In this document: one piece after another, positions 1-8,430 of the stretch | Numbering within the stretch: the first letter of the stretch is position 1 | How the letters are laid out: each line of letters begins with the position of its first letter | Assembly: GCA_934621295.1 (NCBI GenBank) | Contig: CAKTVB010000001.1 | Span: 310,001-374,000, forward strand | Source: an uncultured Collinsella sp. | Lineage (GTDB): Bacteria > Actinomycetota > Coriobacteriia > Coriobacteriales > Coriobacteriaceae | Direction of reading: 5' to 3' | Length of the DNA stretch: 64,000 nucleotides | The notes under the pieces: model-generated | Database searches by the model: none | What the model saw: the letters and a program-made list of their open reading frames with translations, nothing else | What the model was told of the DNA's origin: nothing | Translations under genes and position numbers: made by a program

Positions 1-2012
1 TCACGGAGGAGGGCGCCTATACGACGGTGGCGTCTGCCGTAGCGATGCTCGTGGTGCTGATCTTGCTTTTCTCGGCTGTCTCGGCGGTATGGAGCCTGTC
101 TCGCAGCGCAGACGTGCAGGTGGTTGCCGACGGGGCGGCGCTCGCGGGGTCAAACGTCGTGTCGTCGTATCACACGGCGGCAACGGTTGTCGATGCGAGC
201 ATCGCAAGTCTGGGCTTTGCCGGCCTTGCGGTGACGGGAACGGGGCTTGTCGCGCTGCTCATACCGGGGGCTCGTTCTCAAGGGGTAAAAGCAATCGATG
301 CGGGTTTGCGCATCTTGGATATGAGGAACGACTTCGCGCGCTCCGCCTCCAAGGGGCTGAAGACGCTGGAGGCATCGCTGCCGTATCTTATTGCAGCAAA
401 TGCAACGCGTCTGTGCGTGGAGAGCAAGACGGATGCAATGGTATATGCCGGTACGGCGCTTGCGGTGCCCTTCGCATCGGCATCCGAGTTTCCAGCGCTT
501 GAGGGCGAGGGCATCAATCTCGAGTCATTGAGTGAAGCGGCATCTGAGTTGGATAAAACCGCGAGCGAGCTTGAAGATGCCTCGCGCGAGACAGCCCAGG
601 CAAAGAAGAGAGCCTGGATTGCCGATTGTGGCCGTGAGGGTCATAACATGCAGGAGCGCGCGTCAAGTTTGACGGGGCTTTCGTCTCAGCAGAACCCGGA
701 TTACGCCTCGAGCGTGGCGTGGACTCCGGAGGTTGGCATCGCGCGTACGAAAGCCTATTACCGGTGGCGCTTGGATCATGAGAAGCCCGGCGGCACGAGC
801 GTTGAGGCAGCGGTCGATTCTGCAGCAAGAAGCGCGTTTTATCGATATGCACTCGATGCATTTGAACCTGCCCAGATCGTCGAGTACAACGGGAGCGTGG
901 TCTCTACGGTTCCCTTGCTGCCCCGAAATAAGCAGGAGATCATGCAGACGACCTTGTATACCCAGGCTTTGTGGCCCACGACGTATGAGCCCGAGGGGCG
1001 GACGATCCACTACGGTTCCGGCTGTCCTGGTGCGACGGGAGCGTCAGGCCCTGTCATTTCGCTGTCGGCGGCAGACAGTGGCCAGGCGCGCACGTGCGCG
1101 ACATGCCGTTTTGGCACGAGCGATTTGGGGAAGACCCCTGCGGCTTCGACCTCTATCGACAACGGATATGAATACCATCTGCGTGAGTACACCCTTGCGC
1201 TTAACGAATATGTTGAGTGTCGAAACCGAGAGCTTGAGTTGGAACAAAAGGCACAAGCCCAGGCAGAGGAGGCGGGAGATTCGTTCGAGGAGGCGCTCAC
1301 GGCGCTTTCGTCCAAACGTCCACGCATAGCACCGCCCGGGCGATTTGGCTGCGTGGCGGCGGTCACCTGTGGCGAGATCGAGGCGCCCGATGCGCTTGAT
1401 ACGTCGTTTGCAGCGAGCCCGTCACTAGGGTCACGTGCTGCCATCTCCGCTTCTGCGTTGGCACAGGACCCGGCAACACGGGAGAACAACGTGCTCTCTC
1501 AGTTCTTCTCTACGGTGGAGGAGCGAAGCTCGGATCAGGGGCCGGTGGGCCTTGTGGGGAGCGTTATGGACCTGTGGGGGAGCCTGCTTGTCTCCTATGG
1601 CGATATGGCATCGGGGCTGAATTCGGCGTTTGACGGATTGACTTCGAAGCTCGATGGGATGGGTCTTGGACCGGTTGGTTCTTGGCTTAAGGGGCGCCTG
1701 AGTGATGCTGTTCACACATTGGGCCTGGAACCGGTGGATTTAAGCCTTAGAAAGCCGGTGCTTGTCGATTCGGCCAAAGTCATTGAAAAGGCCGATATTC
1801 CTGCCGTGGCGCAAGTTCAGCAGGCGGTGCGTTCGATTCCCTTGAGTTCAACGGATCCAAAGGCGCTCATGCAGGCTTTGGGCTACCAGGTGGGGGAGTA
1901 CATCGCTCAGCAGGAGTTTACGATTGCGGAGATTCCTCTTCCCGGTGGTGGAACGATTCCGCTCACAATACGTTTGCGCGATATCGTGGGCGCGGCTGGA
2001 GGCGGGGGATGA
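1..2012 (+). CDS. TadG-like Flp pilus-assembly protein (5' partial)
   Basis: The reading frame is open to the left edge: the codons from position 3 read TEEGAYTTVASAVAM, so the GTG at 27 is probably internal and the true start lies outside the window. A single N-terminal hydrophobic helix follows directly (AMLVVLILLFSAVSAVW), then an ADVQVVADGAALAG segment. This acidic-residue/helix/Ala-rich arrangement is typical of TadE/TadG-type pseudopilin-like proteins anchored in the membrane during Tad pilus assembly. The rest (over 600 residues) is extracytoplasmic in character, with several Cys residues and a Glu/Ala-rich, probably helical stretch around residues 385-420. It ends in a Gly-rich tail. 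Its stop overlaps the start of the next TadE-like gene (ATGATG/TGA), so the two are translationally coupled. Family membership is inferred from architecture and context. Confidence 0.6.
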   Translation, partial: TEEGAYTTVASAVAMLVVLILLFSAVSAVWSLSRSADVQVVADGAALAGSNVVSSYHTAATVVDASIASLGFAGLAVTGTGLVALLIPGARSQGVKAIDAGLRILDMRNDFARSASKGLKTLEASLPYLIAANATRLCVESKTDAMVYAGTALAVPFASASEFPALEGEGINLESLSEAASELDKTASELEDASRETAQAKKRAWIADCGREGHNMQERASSLTGLSSQQNPDYASSVAWTPEVGIARTKAYYRWRLDHEKPGGTSVEAAVDSAARSAFYRYALDAFEPAQIVEYNGSVVSTVPLLPRNKQEIMQTTLYTQALWPTTYEPEGRTIHYGSGCPGATGASGPVISLSAADSGQARTCATCRFGTSDLGKTPAASTSIDNGYEYHLREYTLALNEYVECRNRELELEQKAQAQAEEAGDSFEEALTALSSKRPRIAPPGRFGCVAAVTCGEIEAPDALDTSFAASPSLGSRAAISASALAQDPATRENNVLSQFFSTVEERSSDQGPVGLVGSVMDLWGSLLVSYGDMASGLNSAFDGLTSKLDGMGLGPVGSWLKGRLSDAVHTLGLEPVDLSLRKPVLVDSAKVIEKADIPAVAQVQQAVRSIPLSSTDPKALMQALGYQVGEYIAQQEFTIAEIPLPGGGTIPLTIRLRDIVGAAGGGG

Positions 2013-2470
2013 TGCGCGGTATATGGAAGGAAGGCCGCGCGCAGGCGACGGTTGAGATGGCAGTGGTGGCTCCGGTTCTGATCATTTTGGCACTCATCGT
2101 CTACAACCTCATGCAGTTTGCCTGTGCGGCGGCGCGTTTTGATCGCGTGGCGCCAGATGTTGTGCTAGCGCAGGGGGTCTCTCCCCAAGGCGATGCCACC
2201 CTGGGTAAAACTGCAACGGTGGAATCCACATTGCAAGAGGCGATGAGTCCTTATCCGGTGCGGGTGGCAGTGACAAACGAGGCTGATAGCGTGGCAGACG
2301 CGGAGCTACTCTCGCTTGTCGCCGCGCCGCAGCGGTATCACTGCGAGATGACCTTTGAGCCCTGGCCGCAAAATATCGCGATTGCGGGCGTTGCGTTGGG
2401 CTCGCCTCTTCAGCTTAAGCACGAACGGATAGTGGTGATCGACCCATGGAGGCCGGGGGTGGTCTTGTGA
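2009..2470 (+). CDS. TadE-like pilus protein
   Basis: A 153-residue protein with a short basic N-terminus, then GRAQATVEMAVVAPVLIIL and a single hydrophobic helix to about residue 40. The E-x-A-hydrophobic signature is the hallmark of the TadE domain, in which the conserved Glu precedes a membrane anchor. TadE-type proteins are minor pseudopilins needed for assembly of Flp/Tad pili. The gene overlaps the stop of the upstream TadG-like gene by 4 nt, and its own end overlaps the DUF192 gene, which marks the 3' end of a Tad operon whose secretion ATPase genes would lie left of the window. The C-terminal half (residues 60-153) resembles nothing I recognise. Confident on the family, less so on the exact role. 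Confidence 0.75.
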   Translation: MMRGIWKEGRAQATVEMAVVAPVLIILALIVYNLMQFACAAARFDRVAPDVVLAQGVSPQGDATLGKTATVESTLQEAMSPYPVRVAVTNEADSVADAELLSLVAAPQRYHCEMTFEPWPQNIAIAGVALGSPLQLKHERIVVIDPWRPGVVL

Positions 2471-2835
2471 GGCTGCTTCAAAAGCGGGGAAAGACCGATT
2501 CGCTTTTACGGGAAGTGGACCTGGTTTTGCACATCCTTGGTTGGGAGAACATGCGCGTGGTTACGGCGCAGACCTTTTTCGAACGCCTCTTAGGCCTGCT
2601 TGCTCCTGTCTATCGGGCTAGCATGCGTGCCGGCGGGGTTGCCATGGTCTTCCCCTGCTGTTCTTCGGTGCACACGTTGTTCATGAAACGGGACCTCGAT
2701 ATTGTCTTTCTGGACCGCAAGGGCGCCATGCTGCGCATCTACTGGGGTGTGAAGCCGGGGCATCTCATTTTTTGCCCCGGTGCGAGTTTGGTGATCGAGC
2801 GCGTGTCGGACAAAGAATTTCCAGTTCAGGACTAG
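2446..2835 (+). CDS. DUF192 family protein
   Basis: A protein of up to 129 residues matching the DUF192 (COG1430) pattern: an A-x-T/F-x-x-R-L-x-G-L-L segment near residues 41-52, a conserved hydrophobic core with HTLFMKRDLDIVFLDRKG (residues 76-93), and a C-terminal CPGASLVIER strand. DUF192 proteins are small beta-rich proteins of unknown function, often found next to secretion or pilus genes. Two starts are possible: ATG 2446, 25 nt inside the TadE-like gene, or GTG 2467, which overlaps its stop as GTGA. The second would give tight coupling and a 122-residue product. It closes the pilus operon, and a tRNA gene with its own promoter follows. Confidence 0.7.
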   Translation: MEAGGGLVRLLQKRGKTDSLLREVDLVLHILGWENMRVVTAQTFFERLLGLLAPVYRASMRAGGVAMVFPCCSSVHTLFMKRDLDIVFLDRKGAMLRIYWGVKPGHLIFCPGASLVIERVSDKEFPVQD

Positions 2836-2906
2836 AGTGCTTCCACCTGTTTTGCGCTCGCGGAATCTCAAGGCAGGCATTTTTCAAAAAAGTTGGATTT
2901 TGCCGC

Positions 2907-2934
2907 TTGACCCGTATCTCCGATTTGGTATAGT
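2907..2934 (+). promoter_or_regulatory. Promoter of tRNA-Phe
   Basis: TTGACC at 2907-2912 and TATAGT at 2929-2934 are separated by 16 nt and sit 31 nt upstream of the mature tRNA. This is close to the sigma-70-type consensus and is among the best-formed promoters in the window. Confidence 0.65.
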
Positions 2935-2964
2935 AATCGAGCTGTCGTTCGCGACAGACATAGT

Positions 2965-3037
<73 letters not shown>

Positions 3038-3053
3038 CCCTTCGAAACTTTAA

Positions 3054-3086
3054 AAGCGTTCGGCATCGAGCCGAACGCTTTTTTTA
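3054..3086 (+). terminator. Terminator after tRNA-Phe
   Basis: The stem AAGCGTTCGG (3054-3063) pairs with CCGAACGCTT (3071-3080) around a 7-nt loop and runs into a T-tract. It ends the tRNA transcript before the GH5 gene. Confidence 0.85.
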
Positions 3087-3111
3087 TCGCTCCGTTCGAT
3101 AGGGGGTCGGT

Positions 3112-4176
3112 ATGGCAGAGAGAATTCACGGCGTCAACCTTTCCGGCTGGTTTATCCCCGAGACATGGGTCTCGCCTTCGCTCTTTGCGGCAACGGGTGC
3201 CGCCAACGCGGTCGAGCTGCAGCGTGCGTTGGGTCCGGCGGTGTATAGCGAGCGCCTGCGCCATCACTTCGAGACCTTTATCGCCGAGGACGATTTTCGC
3301 CGCATCGCCGCAATCGGCTTCAACTCGGTACGCATTCCCGTACCCTGGCATGTCTTTGGCGCTCAGGAAGATGCGATCGCAAATATCCCCGCAATCGACT
3401 ATGTGGACCGTGCGATCGAGTGGGCCGAGAAATACAAGCTGAGCGTTTTGCTTTCCCTGGCAACGGTGCCGGGCGGCCAGGGGGATTCCAATGAGAGCCC
3501 TACGACCCCCGAGAGCACGGCCGACTGGCACTCCTCTAAAAATGGGCGTCACGTTGCGCTGACTACGCTCGAGAAGCTTGCCGCTCGCTATGGCTCTGCT
3601 GCGTCCTTGTTGGGAATCGAGTTGTTAGACTCGCCCGTGGTGAGCGTTCGCAAGAATATCTTTACCATGACGGATGGCATTCCTGCTCATTACCTGCGCA
3701 ATTTCTATCGCGATGCCTATGCGCTCATGCGTGCGCATATGCCCGAGGAGAAGGCCATCGTGTTTTCTGCTTCGGGGCATCCGGACCTATGGAAGGGTTT
3801 CATGCGCGGCGGCAAGTATAAAAACGTCGTGATGGACCTTCACCTGTATCACTATCGCGATGAATCGGCCTGTGACATTACATCGCCTAAGGGCATATCA
3901 CAGGCGATCGCACGCAACAGGAAGCTATTGCGCGAAGCCACATCTACCGGTTTTCCCATTCTGGTGGGCGAGTGGTCGGCCGCCGCTGTCCTTTCAAGCG
4001 CAAGCATGACTCCCGAAGGTCGCGCTGCTTACGAGCGCGTATTCGTATCGAGCCAGCTGGCGAGCTTTGATACCGCATGGGGCTGGTATTTCCAGACATG
4101 GAAGACCGAGAAGCGCATCCCCGCATGGGACGCTCGCGTGGCGCTTGCGCCGCTTGAGCGCGCGATGATCGACTAA
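3112..4176 (+). CDS. GH5-family (exo-beta-glucanase-like) protein lacking the usual acid/base residue
   Basis: A 354-residue TIM-barrel protein. HGVNLSGWFIPE (residues 6-17), FNSVRIPVPWHVFG, the DLHLYHY strand and VGEWSAA are the landmarks of glycoside hydrolase family 5, closest to the exo-1,3-beta-glucanase type. The expected nucleophile is present (E287 in GEWS). The strand that normally carries the acid/base in an NEP motif instead reads GIELLDSP (D173-S174-P175), so the catalytic Glu is replaced by Ser. There is no signal peptide, so the product is cytoplasmic. ATG 3112 follows an AGGGGG ribosome-binding site. The gene stands alone between tRNA-Phe and rsmI. It could be a non-hydrolytic sugar-binding relative or a specialised enzyme; the fold is secure, the activity is not. 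Confidence 0.8.
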   Translation: MAERIHGVNLSGWFIPETWVSPSLFAATGAANAVELQRALGPAVYSERLRHHFETFIAEDDFRRIAAIGFNSVRIPVPWHVFGAQEDAIANIPAIDYVDRAIEWAEKYKLSVLLSLATVPGGQGDSNESPTTPESTADWHSSKNGRHVALTTLEKLAARYGSAASLLGIELLDSPVVSVRKNIFTMTDGIPAHYLRNFYRDAYALMRAHMPEEKAIVFSASGHPDLWKGFMRGGKYKNVVMDLHLYHYRDESACDITSPKGISQAIARNRKLLREATSTGFPILVGEWSAAAVLSSASMTPEGRAAYERVFVSSQLASFDTAWGWYFQTWKTEKRIPAWDARVALAPLERAMID

Positions 4177-4203
4177 CGGCAAAGAGAAGAGGTAGCGCAT
4201 CGT

Positions 4204-5085
4204 ATGAGCGGATGCCTGTATATGGTGGGCACGCCCATCGGTAACCTGGGCGATATGAGTTCGCGCGTGGCCGAGGCCTTTCGTGCGGCGGATGCCATCT
4301 GCTGCGAAGACACGCGCGTGACGTCCAAGCTCTTGGCGCACCTGGGCATCTCCAAGACGCTCGTTCGCTGTGACGAGAACGTTATCGCGCAGCGCGCCCC
4401 TGAGCTCGTTGACCGTCTGCTGGCGGGTGAGACCTTGGCGTTTGCCTCCGACGCTGGCATGCCGAGCGTCTCTGATCCGGGCCAGGTGCTCGTTGACGCA
4501 GCGCGCGATGCGGGCGTTGACGTACAGGTGATTCCCGGCCCTTCTGCCTGCGTGACCGCCTTGGTGGCGAGCGGCATTTCTTGCGAGCACTTCTTCTTTG
4601 AGGGGTTCTTGCCGCGCAAACACGGCGAACGTGTGCGCCGCCTAGGCGAGCTCGCGGGTGTTCCCGGCGCCCTTCTCTTTTACGAGTCTCCCCATCGTGC
4701 GGCCGCTTCTCTTGAAGCGATAGCGCAGGTGTTCCCTAAGCGCCGGGTGGCGCTTTGCCGCGAGCTTACCAAGCTGCACGAAGAGGTTTTGCGCGACATC
4801 GCTCCCGTCTTGCTGGAGACGGTGCGTGAGCGCGGCGAGATGCGCGGCGAGATGGTCATTGTCGTGGCGCCTCCCGCTCCCGACGAGATGGCGGGCGTTG
4901 CAGTGCGAGCAGACGCTCCCGACCAGCAGGAACTTCTGGCGGAAGACATCGCCTGCGCCCTTGAGGCGGAGGAACCCGCTTCCGCCATCGCCAAGCGCCT
5001 GTCGCAAAAGTACTCCCTGCGCAAGCGTGAGGTGTACGCGCGCGTGCTCGCCATGCAAGAAGAACGCGACGCCGTCGCGCGCTAG
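4204..5085 (+). CDS. rsmI: 16S rRNA (cytidine1402-2'-O)-methyltransferase RsmI
   Basis: A 293-residue tetrapyrrole-methylase-fold enzyme that uses S-adenosylmethionine to 2'-O-methylate C1402 in the decoding centre of 16S rRNA. The diagnostic motifs are GTPIGNLGD (residues 9-17), CEDTR near residue 34, SDAGMPSVSDPG (82-93) and GPSACVTAL (112-120), followed by FFEGFLPRK and the Ser-Pro-His (ESPHR) loop. Length and order match the family. The C-terminal extension ends in a basic helical region, KRLSQKYSLRKREVYARVL, typical of RsmI. It begins 28 nt after the GH5 gene and lies about 120 nt upstream of metG, a common pairing in Gram-positive bacteria. Confidence 0.95.
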   Translation: MSGCLYMVGTPIGNLGDMSSRVAEAFRAADAICCEDTRVTSKLLAHLGISKTLVRCDENVIAQRAPELVDRLLAGETLAFASDAGMPSVSDPGQVLVDAARDAGVDVQVIPGPSACVTALVASGISCEHFFFEGFLPRKHGERVRRLGELAGVPGALLFYESPHRAAASLEAIAQVFPKRRVALCRELTKLHEEVLRDIAPVLLETVRERGEMRGEMVIVVAPPAPDEMAGVAVRADAPDQQELLAEDIACALEAEEPASAIAKRLSQKYSLRKREVYARVLAMQEERDAVAR

Positions 5086-5134
5086 AGCTTTTGTTCAGCA
5101 CCATCCGCACCTGCGCATATGTCGCAGTTTGCGC

Positions 5135-5140
5135 TACAAT
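5135..5140 (+). promoter_or_regulatory. Possible -10 element upstream of metG
   Basis: TACAAT at 5135-5140 lies 66 nt before the metG start. The best -35 candidate 17 nt further upstream is weak (TGCGCA), so this is tentative. Confidence 0.3.
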
Positions 5141-5205
5141 GACCTGCGGCTCATTCGCCTGCGGGGCATCATACGCCGCCGCACGTTCGTAAAAGAGGTT
5201 CATCT

Positions 5206-6813
5206 ATGGCAGACAAGCCCTCCTTCTTCATCACCACGCCCATCTACTACGTGAACGCCGACCCGCACCTGGGAACGGCCTACTCCACGATCCTTGCCGA
5301 CGTGCAGGCGCGCTATCGCCGCGCTGCCGGCTATAACGTCAAGTTCCTCACCGGCATGGACGAGCACGGCGAGAAGGTGGCCGAGGCTGCCGAGAAGCAC
5401 GGCATGACTCCTCAGGAGTGGACTGACAGCCAGGCTCCGCATTTCAAGGAGCTGTGGAGCGAGCTCGAGATTTCCAACGACGACTTCATCCGTACCACCG
5501 AGAAGCGCCAGCACGACGCCGTTCAGTACCTGTGGGACCGTATGAAGGAATCGGGCTACCTGTATAAGGGCAGCTACGACGGTTGGTATTGCGTGCCCGA
5601 CGAGACCTACTTCACCGAGACGCAGGTCGAGAAGGGCGACGAGGAGTATGGCAGCCAGGGACAGCATCTGTGCCCCGATTGCCACCGCCCGCTCGAGCGC
5701 GTGCAGGAGGAGTCCTACTTCTTCAAGCTCTCCGCGTTCCAGGACAAGCTGCTCAAGCTCTACGACGAGCACCCCGATTTTGTCCAGCCTGACTTCCGCA
5801 TGAACGAGGTGCGCTCGTTTGTCGAGGGCGGCCTGAACGACCTCTCCGTCTCGCGTACGAGCTTTGACTGGGGCATCCCCGTTCCTTTTGACGAGAAGCA
5901 CGTTACCTATGTGTGGTTTGACGCCCTGCTCAACTACATGACCTCGGTGGGCTACGGCGTCGATACGCCAGAGGCCAAGGCCGAGTTCGCCTATCGTTGG
6001 CCCGCCCAGTTCCATATCGTGGGCAAGGACATCATCCGCTTCCACTGCGTGATCTGGCCTGCCATGCTCATGGCTATCGACGAGGCTCTGCCCGAGCACG
6101 TCTTTGCTCATGGCTTCCTCATGGTGCGCAACGAGGAGACCGGCAAGGGCGAGAAGATGTCCAAGAGCCGCGGCAACGCCATCGCTCCGCGCGAGGTCAT
6201 CGACATGCTCGGCGTTGAGGGCTATCGCTACTACTTCATGACCGACGTCGTTCCGGGTACCGATGGCGCCATCAGCTTTGATCGCATGCAGCAGGTCTAC
6301 AATGCTGACCTCGCCAACAGCTGGGGCAACCTCATCTCCCGTTCGCTCAACATGAGCGCCAAGTACTTCGATGGCTGCGCCCCTGCGCGTCCCGCCGATG
6401 CCGCCGCGTTCACAAATCCGCTGGCGCAAATCGCCGAGGGCCTCTACGGCCGCTATGCCACCTGCATGGACAAGATTGATTACGTGGGTGCCAAGGATGC
6501 CGTCATGGAGCTCATCCATGCCGCCAACCACTACATCGAGGATTCCGAGCCTTGGGGTTTGGCAAAGGACGAGGCCAAGCATGACGAGCTGGCGTTTGTG
6601 ATCTACAACCTCCTCGAGGCGATTCGTATCGCAGCGCACCTGCTGGCTCCGTTTATGCCGCAGACGAGCGCGGAGGCTCTGCGCCGCATTGCCTGCGCCG
6701 ATGAGGTCCAGTGTGACGACCTGCGTTCTGCGTGCGCGTGGGGCGGCCTTGCCGGCGGTGCTCCCGTGGAGAAGGGCGACCCGCTGTTCCCGCGTCTTCA
6801 GGCCGACAAGTAA
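5206..6813 (+). CDS. metG: Methionyl-tRNA synthetase
   Basis: A class I aminoacyl-tRNA synthetase of 535 residues that charges tRNA-Met in the cytoplasm. The HIGH-type motif reads PHLGT (residues 20-24) and the KMSKS loop is intact (K317-S321). A zinc-knuckle pair CPDC sits in the connective-peptide region, before RPLERVQEESYFF. The substrate-pocket strand VTYVWFDALLNY is present. It is of the short type: the C-terminal tRNA-binding (Trbp111-like) domain of longer MetRS enzymes is absent. ATG 5206 follows an AAAGAGG ribosome-binding site. A strong terminator follows. Codon use is biased towards C-ending codons, as expected for a highly expressed housekeeping gene. Confidence 0.97.
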   Translation: MADKPSFFITTPIYYVNADPHLGTAYSTILADVQARYRRAAGYNVKFLTGMDEHGEKVAEAAEKHGMTPQEWTDSQAPHFKELWSELEISNDDFIRTTEKRQHDAVQYLWDRMKESGYLYKGSYDGWYCVPDETYFTETQVEKGDEEYGSQGQHLCPDCHRPLERVQEESYFFKLSAFQDKLLKLYDEHPDFVQPDFRMNEVRSFVEGGLNDLSVSRTSFDWGIPVPFDEKHVTYVWFDALLNYMTSVGYGVDTPEAKAEFAYRWPAQFHIVGKDIIRFHCVIWPAMLMAIDEALPEHVFAHGFLMVRNEETGKGEKMSKSRGNAIAPREVIDMLGVEGYRYYFMTDVVPGTDGAISFDRMQQVYNADLANSWGNLISRSLNMSAKYFDGCAPARPADAAAFTNPLAQIAEGLYGRYATCMDKIDYVGAKDAVMELIHAANHYIEDSEPWGLAKDEAKHDELAFVIYNLLEAIRIAAHLLAPFMPQTSAEALRRIACADEVQCDDLRSACAWGGLAGGAPVEKGDPLFPRLQADK

Positions 6814-6844
6814 ACGCCGTAGGCGTTTGCCATAGCGCGATGTC

Positions 6845-6873
6845 GCGCCCTCGAGCAATCGGGGGCGCTTTTT
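6845..6873 (+). terminator. Terminator after metG
   Basis: GCGCCCTCGA (6845-6854) pairs with TCGGGGGCGC (6859-6868), with one G-U pair, around a GCAA loop, followed by five T residues. Confidence 0.85.
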
Positions 6874-6937
6874 ATGCGTACCCGCATGAAGAGAAGTAAA
6901 ATCATGCGAGATACGTGCCGAGAGTAGGAGAACGCAT

Positions 6938-7525
6938 ATGATTCCTTCGCCGCAAGAAGCCTACGAGCTGCTCAAGCAGTACAGCTTCGACCCGTTCCAC
7001 CTGGCGCATGGGCGCATTGTGGGCGAGGTCTTGCGTTGGTATGCCGCGGATATGGGTCACGCGGAGGAGGCCGACCTGTGGCAGACCGTGGGTACGCTTC
7101 ACGACTTGGATTTTGAGATGTGGCCCGACGAGCACTGCGTTCGCACAGAACAGCTCATGCGTGAGGCTGGTATCGATGACGTTGTTGTGCGTGCTTGCTG
7201 CAGCCATGGATGGGGTCTTACGGGCACGCCCTACGAGCCCGAGTCCGATCTTGAAAAGGTCTTGTTTGCGGCCGACGAGCTCACCGGCCTTATTGGTGCT
7301 GCGGTGCTGATGCGTCCCTCCAAGAGCGTTGACGATCTGACGGTGAAATCGCTCAAGAAGAAGTTCAAGGACAAGAAGTTTGCCGCCGGATGCTCGCGCG
7401 ACGTTATCACCCAGGGCGCCGAGCGTCTGGGCTGGGACCTTTCCGAGCTGATGGAAAAGACCATCGAGGCCATGAAGGCGAGCCCTTCCGCCCCTCATGG
7501 CGAGGATGCCGAGGATTCCGAGTAG
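6938..7525 (+). CDS. HD-domain hydrolase
   Basis: A 195-residue protein with an HD metal-dependent phosphohydrolase core. An N-terminal helix with a possible metal-ligand His (HLAHGRIVGEVLRWYA) is followed by TLHDLDFEMWP with the His55-Asp56 pair, then a downstream His in CCSHGWG and an Asp in AADELTG. HD proteins of this size hydrolyse nucleotides or phosphomonoesters; the substrate cannot be read from the sequence. A Lys-rich helix (KSLKKKFKDKKFAAG) follows the core. ATG 6938 is preceded by GTAGGAG. It lies 44 nt upstream of rsmA in the same direction and is probably co-transcribed with it. Confidence 0.8.
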   Translation: MIPSPQEAYELLKQYSFDPFHLAHGRIVGEVLRWYAADMGHAEEADLWQTVGTLHDLDFEMWPDEHCVRTEQLMREAGIDDVVVRACCSHGWGLTGTPYEPESDLEKVLFAADELTGLIGAAVLMRPSKSVDDLTVKSLKKKFKDKKFAAGCSRDVITQGAERLGWDLSELMEKTIEAMKASPSAPHGEDAEDSE

Positions 7526-7569
7526 CCCGCGCGCCACGCCTGTTCCCCGACGAGAATAAGGATAGTTTC

Positions 7570-8430
7570 ATGACACAATCGCCGCTTGCAAGCGCTTCTG
7601 CCACGCGCCAGCTTCTTGAAGAGTTTGGCCTGGCGACAAAGCATCGCCTGGGTCAGAACTTCTTGATCGACAACCATGTGATCGAGCATATATGCAGCCT
7701 TGCGGAGCTTGATGGAAGCGAGTGCGTGCTCGAGGTGGGACCGGGCATTGGCACGCTCACTTTGGCGCTTGCCCAGGAAGCGGCGCGCGTGGTTTCCATC
7801 GAGGCCGATTCCGAGCTGGAGCCGGTGCTGGCCTCGCATGAATACGACACCGATAATTTCCGGTTTATCATGGGCGACGCCCTTAAGGTGACGCCGGAAC
7901 AGATTGCACAGGTGGCGGAGGGCGAGCCTACGGTCTTTGTGGCGAACCTTCCCTATAACGTTGCTGCGACGATTATCTTGCAGTTCTTCCAGACCATGCC
8001 CGCGCTCAGGCGCGCGGTGGTGATGGTCCAAAAGGAAGTTGCCGATCGTATCGCCGCGGCCCCCGGCAACAGGACCTACGGTGGCTATACGGCAAAGCTT
8101 GGGCTCTATGGCAAGGTGACGGGGCGCTTTGAGGTGCCACCGCGCTGCTTTATGCCTGCCCCGCATGTCGATTCCGCCGTGGTGCGCATCGACCGCGCGG
8201 ACACGGCGCTGCCCGAGGGCGTGAGTGAGGAACAAGTGGCACACGTTATCGACGCCGCTTTTGCCCAGCGCCGCAAGACCATTCGCAATTCCATGAGTGC
8301 AAACGGGTTTGAGAAGGATGCGCTCGACGCCGCCTTTGCTGCTGCTGGCATCGCGCCCACGACGCGTGCGGAGACGCTTGCGACTCCCGATTTCATCACG
8401 CTTGCTCAGGAGCTTGAACGTGTTCGATAG
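7570..8430 (+). CDS. rsmA: 16S rRNA (A1518/A1519-N6)-dimethyltransferase RsmA (KsgA)
   Basis: A 286-residue Rossmann-fold methyltransferase that dimethylates two adjacent adenosines in the 3' helix of 16S rRNA during late 30S assembly. The motifs are HRLGQNFLID at the N-terminus, the SAM loop VGPGIG (residues 56-61) and the catalytic NLPYN (126-130). A C-terminal domain with FAQRRKTIRNS completes the family pattern. The frame is open further upstream, but ATG 7570 is chosen because AAGGA lies 7 nt before it and the product then has the usual length. Its end overlaps the TatD-type nuclease gene by 11 nt, a coupling also known in other Gram-positive bacteria. Confidence 0.95.
   Translation: MTQSPLASASATRQLLEEFGLATKHRLGQNFLIDNHVIEHICSLAELDGSECVLEVGPGIGTLTLALAQEAARVVSIEADSELEPVLASHEYDTDNFRFIMGDALKVTPEQIAQVAEGEPTVFVANLPYNVAATIILQFFQTMPALRRAVVMVQKEVADRIAAAPGNRTYGGYTAKLGLYGKVTGRFEVPPRCFMPAPHVDSAVVRIDRADTALPEGVSEEQVAHVIDAAFAQRRKTIRNSMSANGFEKDALDAAFAAAGIAPTTRAETLATPDFITLAQELERVR

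Noticed and set aside
5200..6858. 552-codon open frame on the minus strand opposite metG
   Set aside because: It is a shadow of metG caused by strong C-ending codon bias; metG motifs are complete on the plus strand, and the antisense product has low-complexity Val/Leu/Gly composition.
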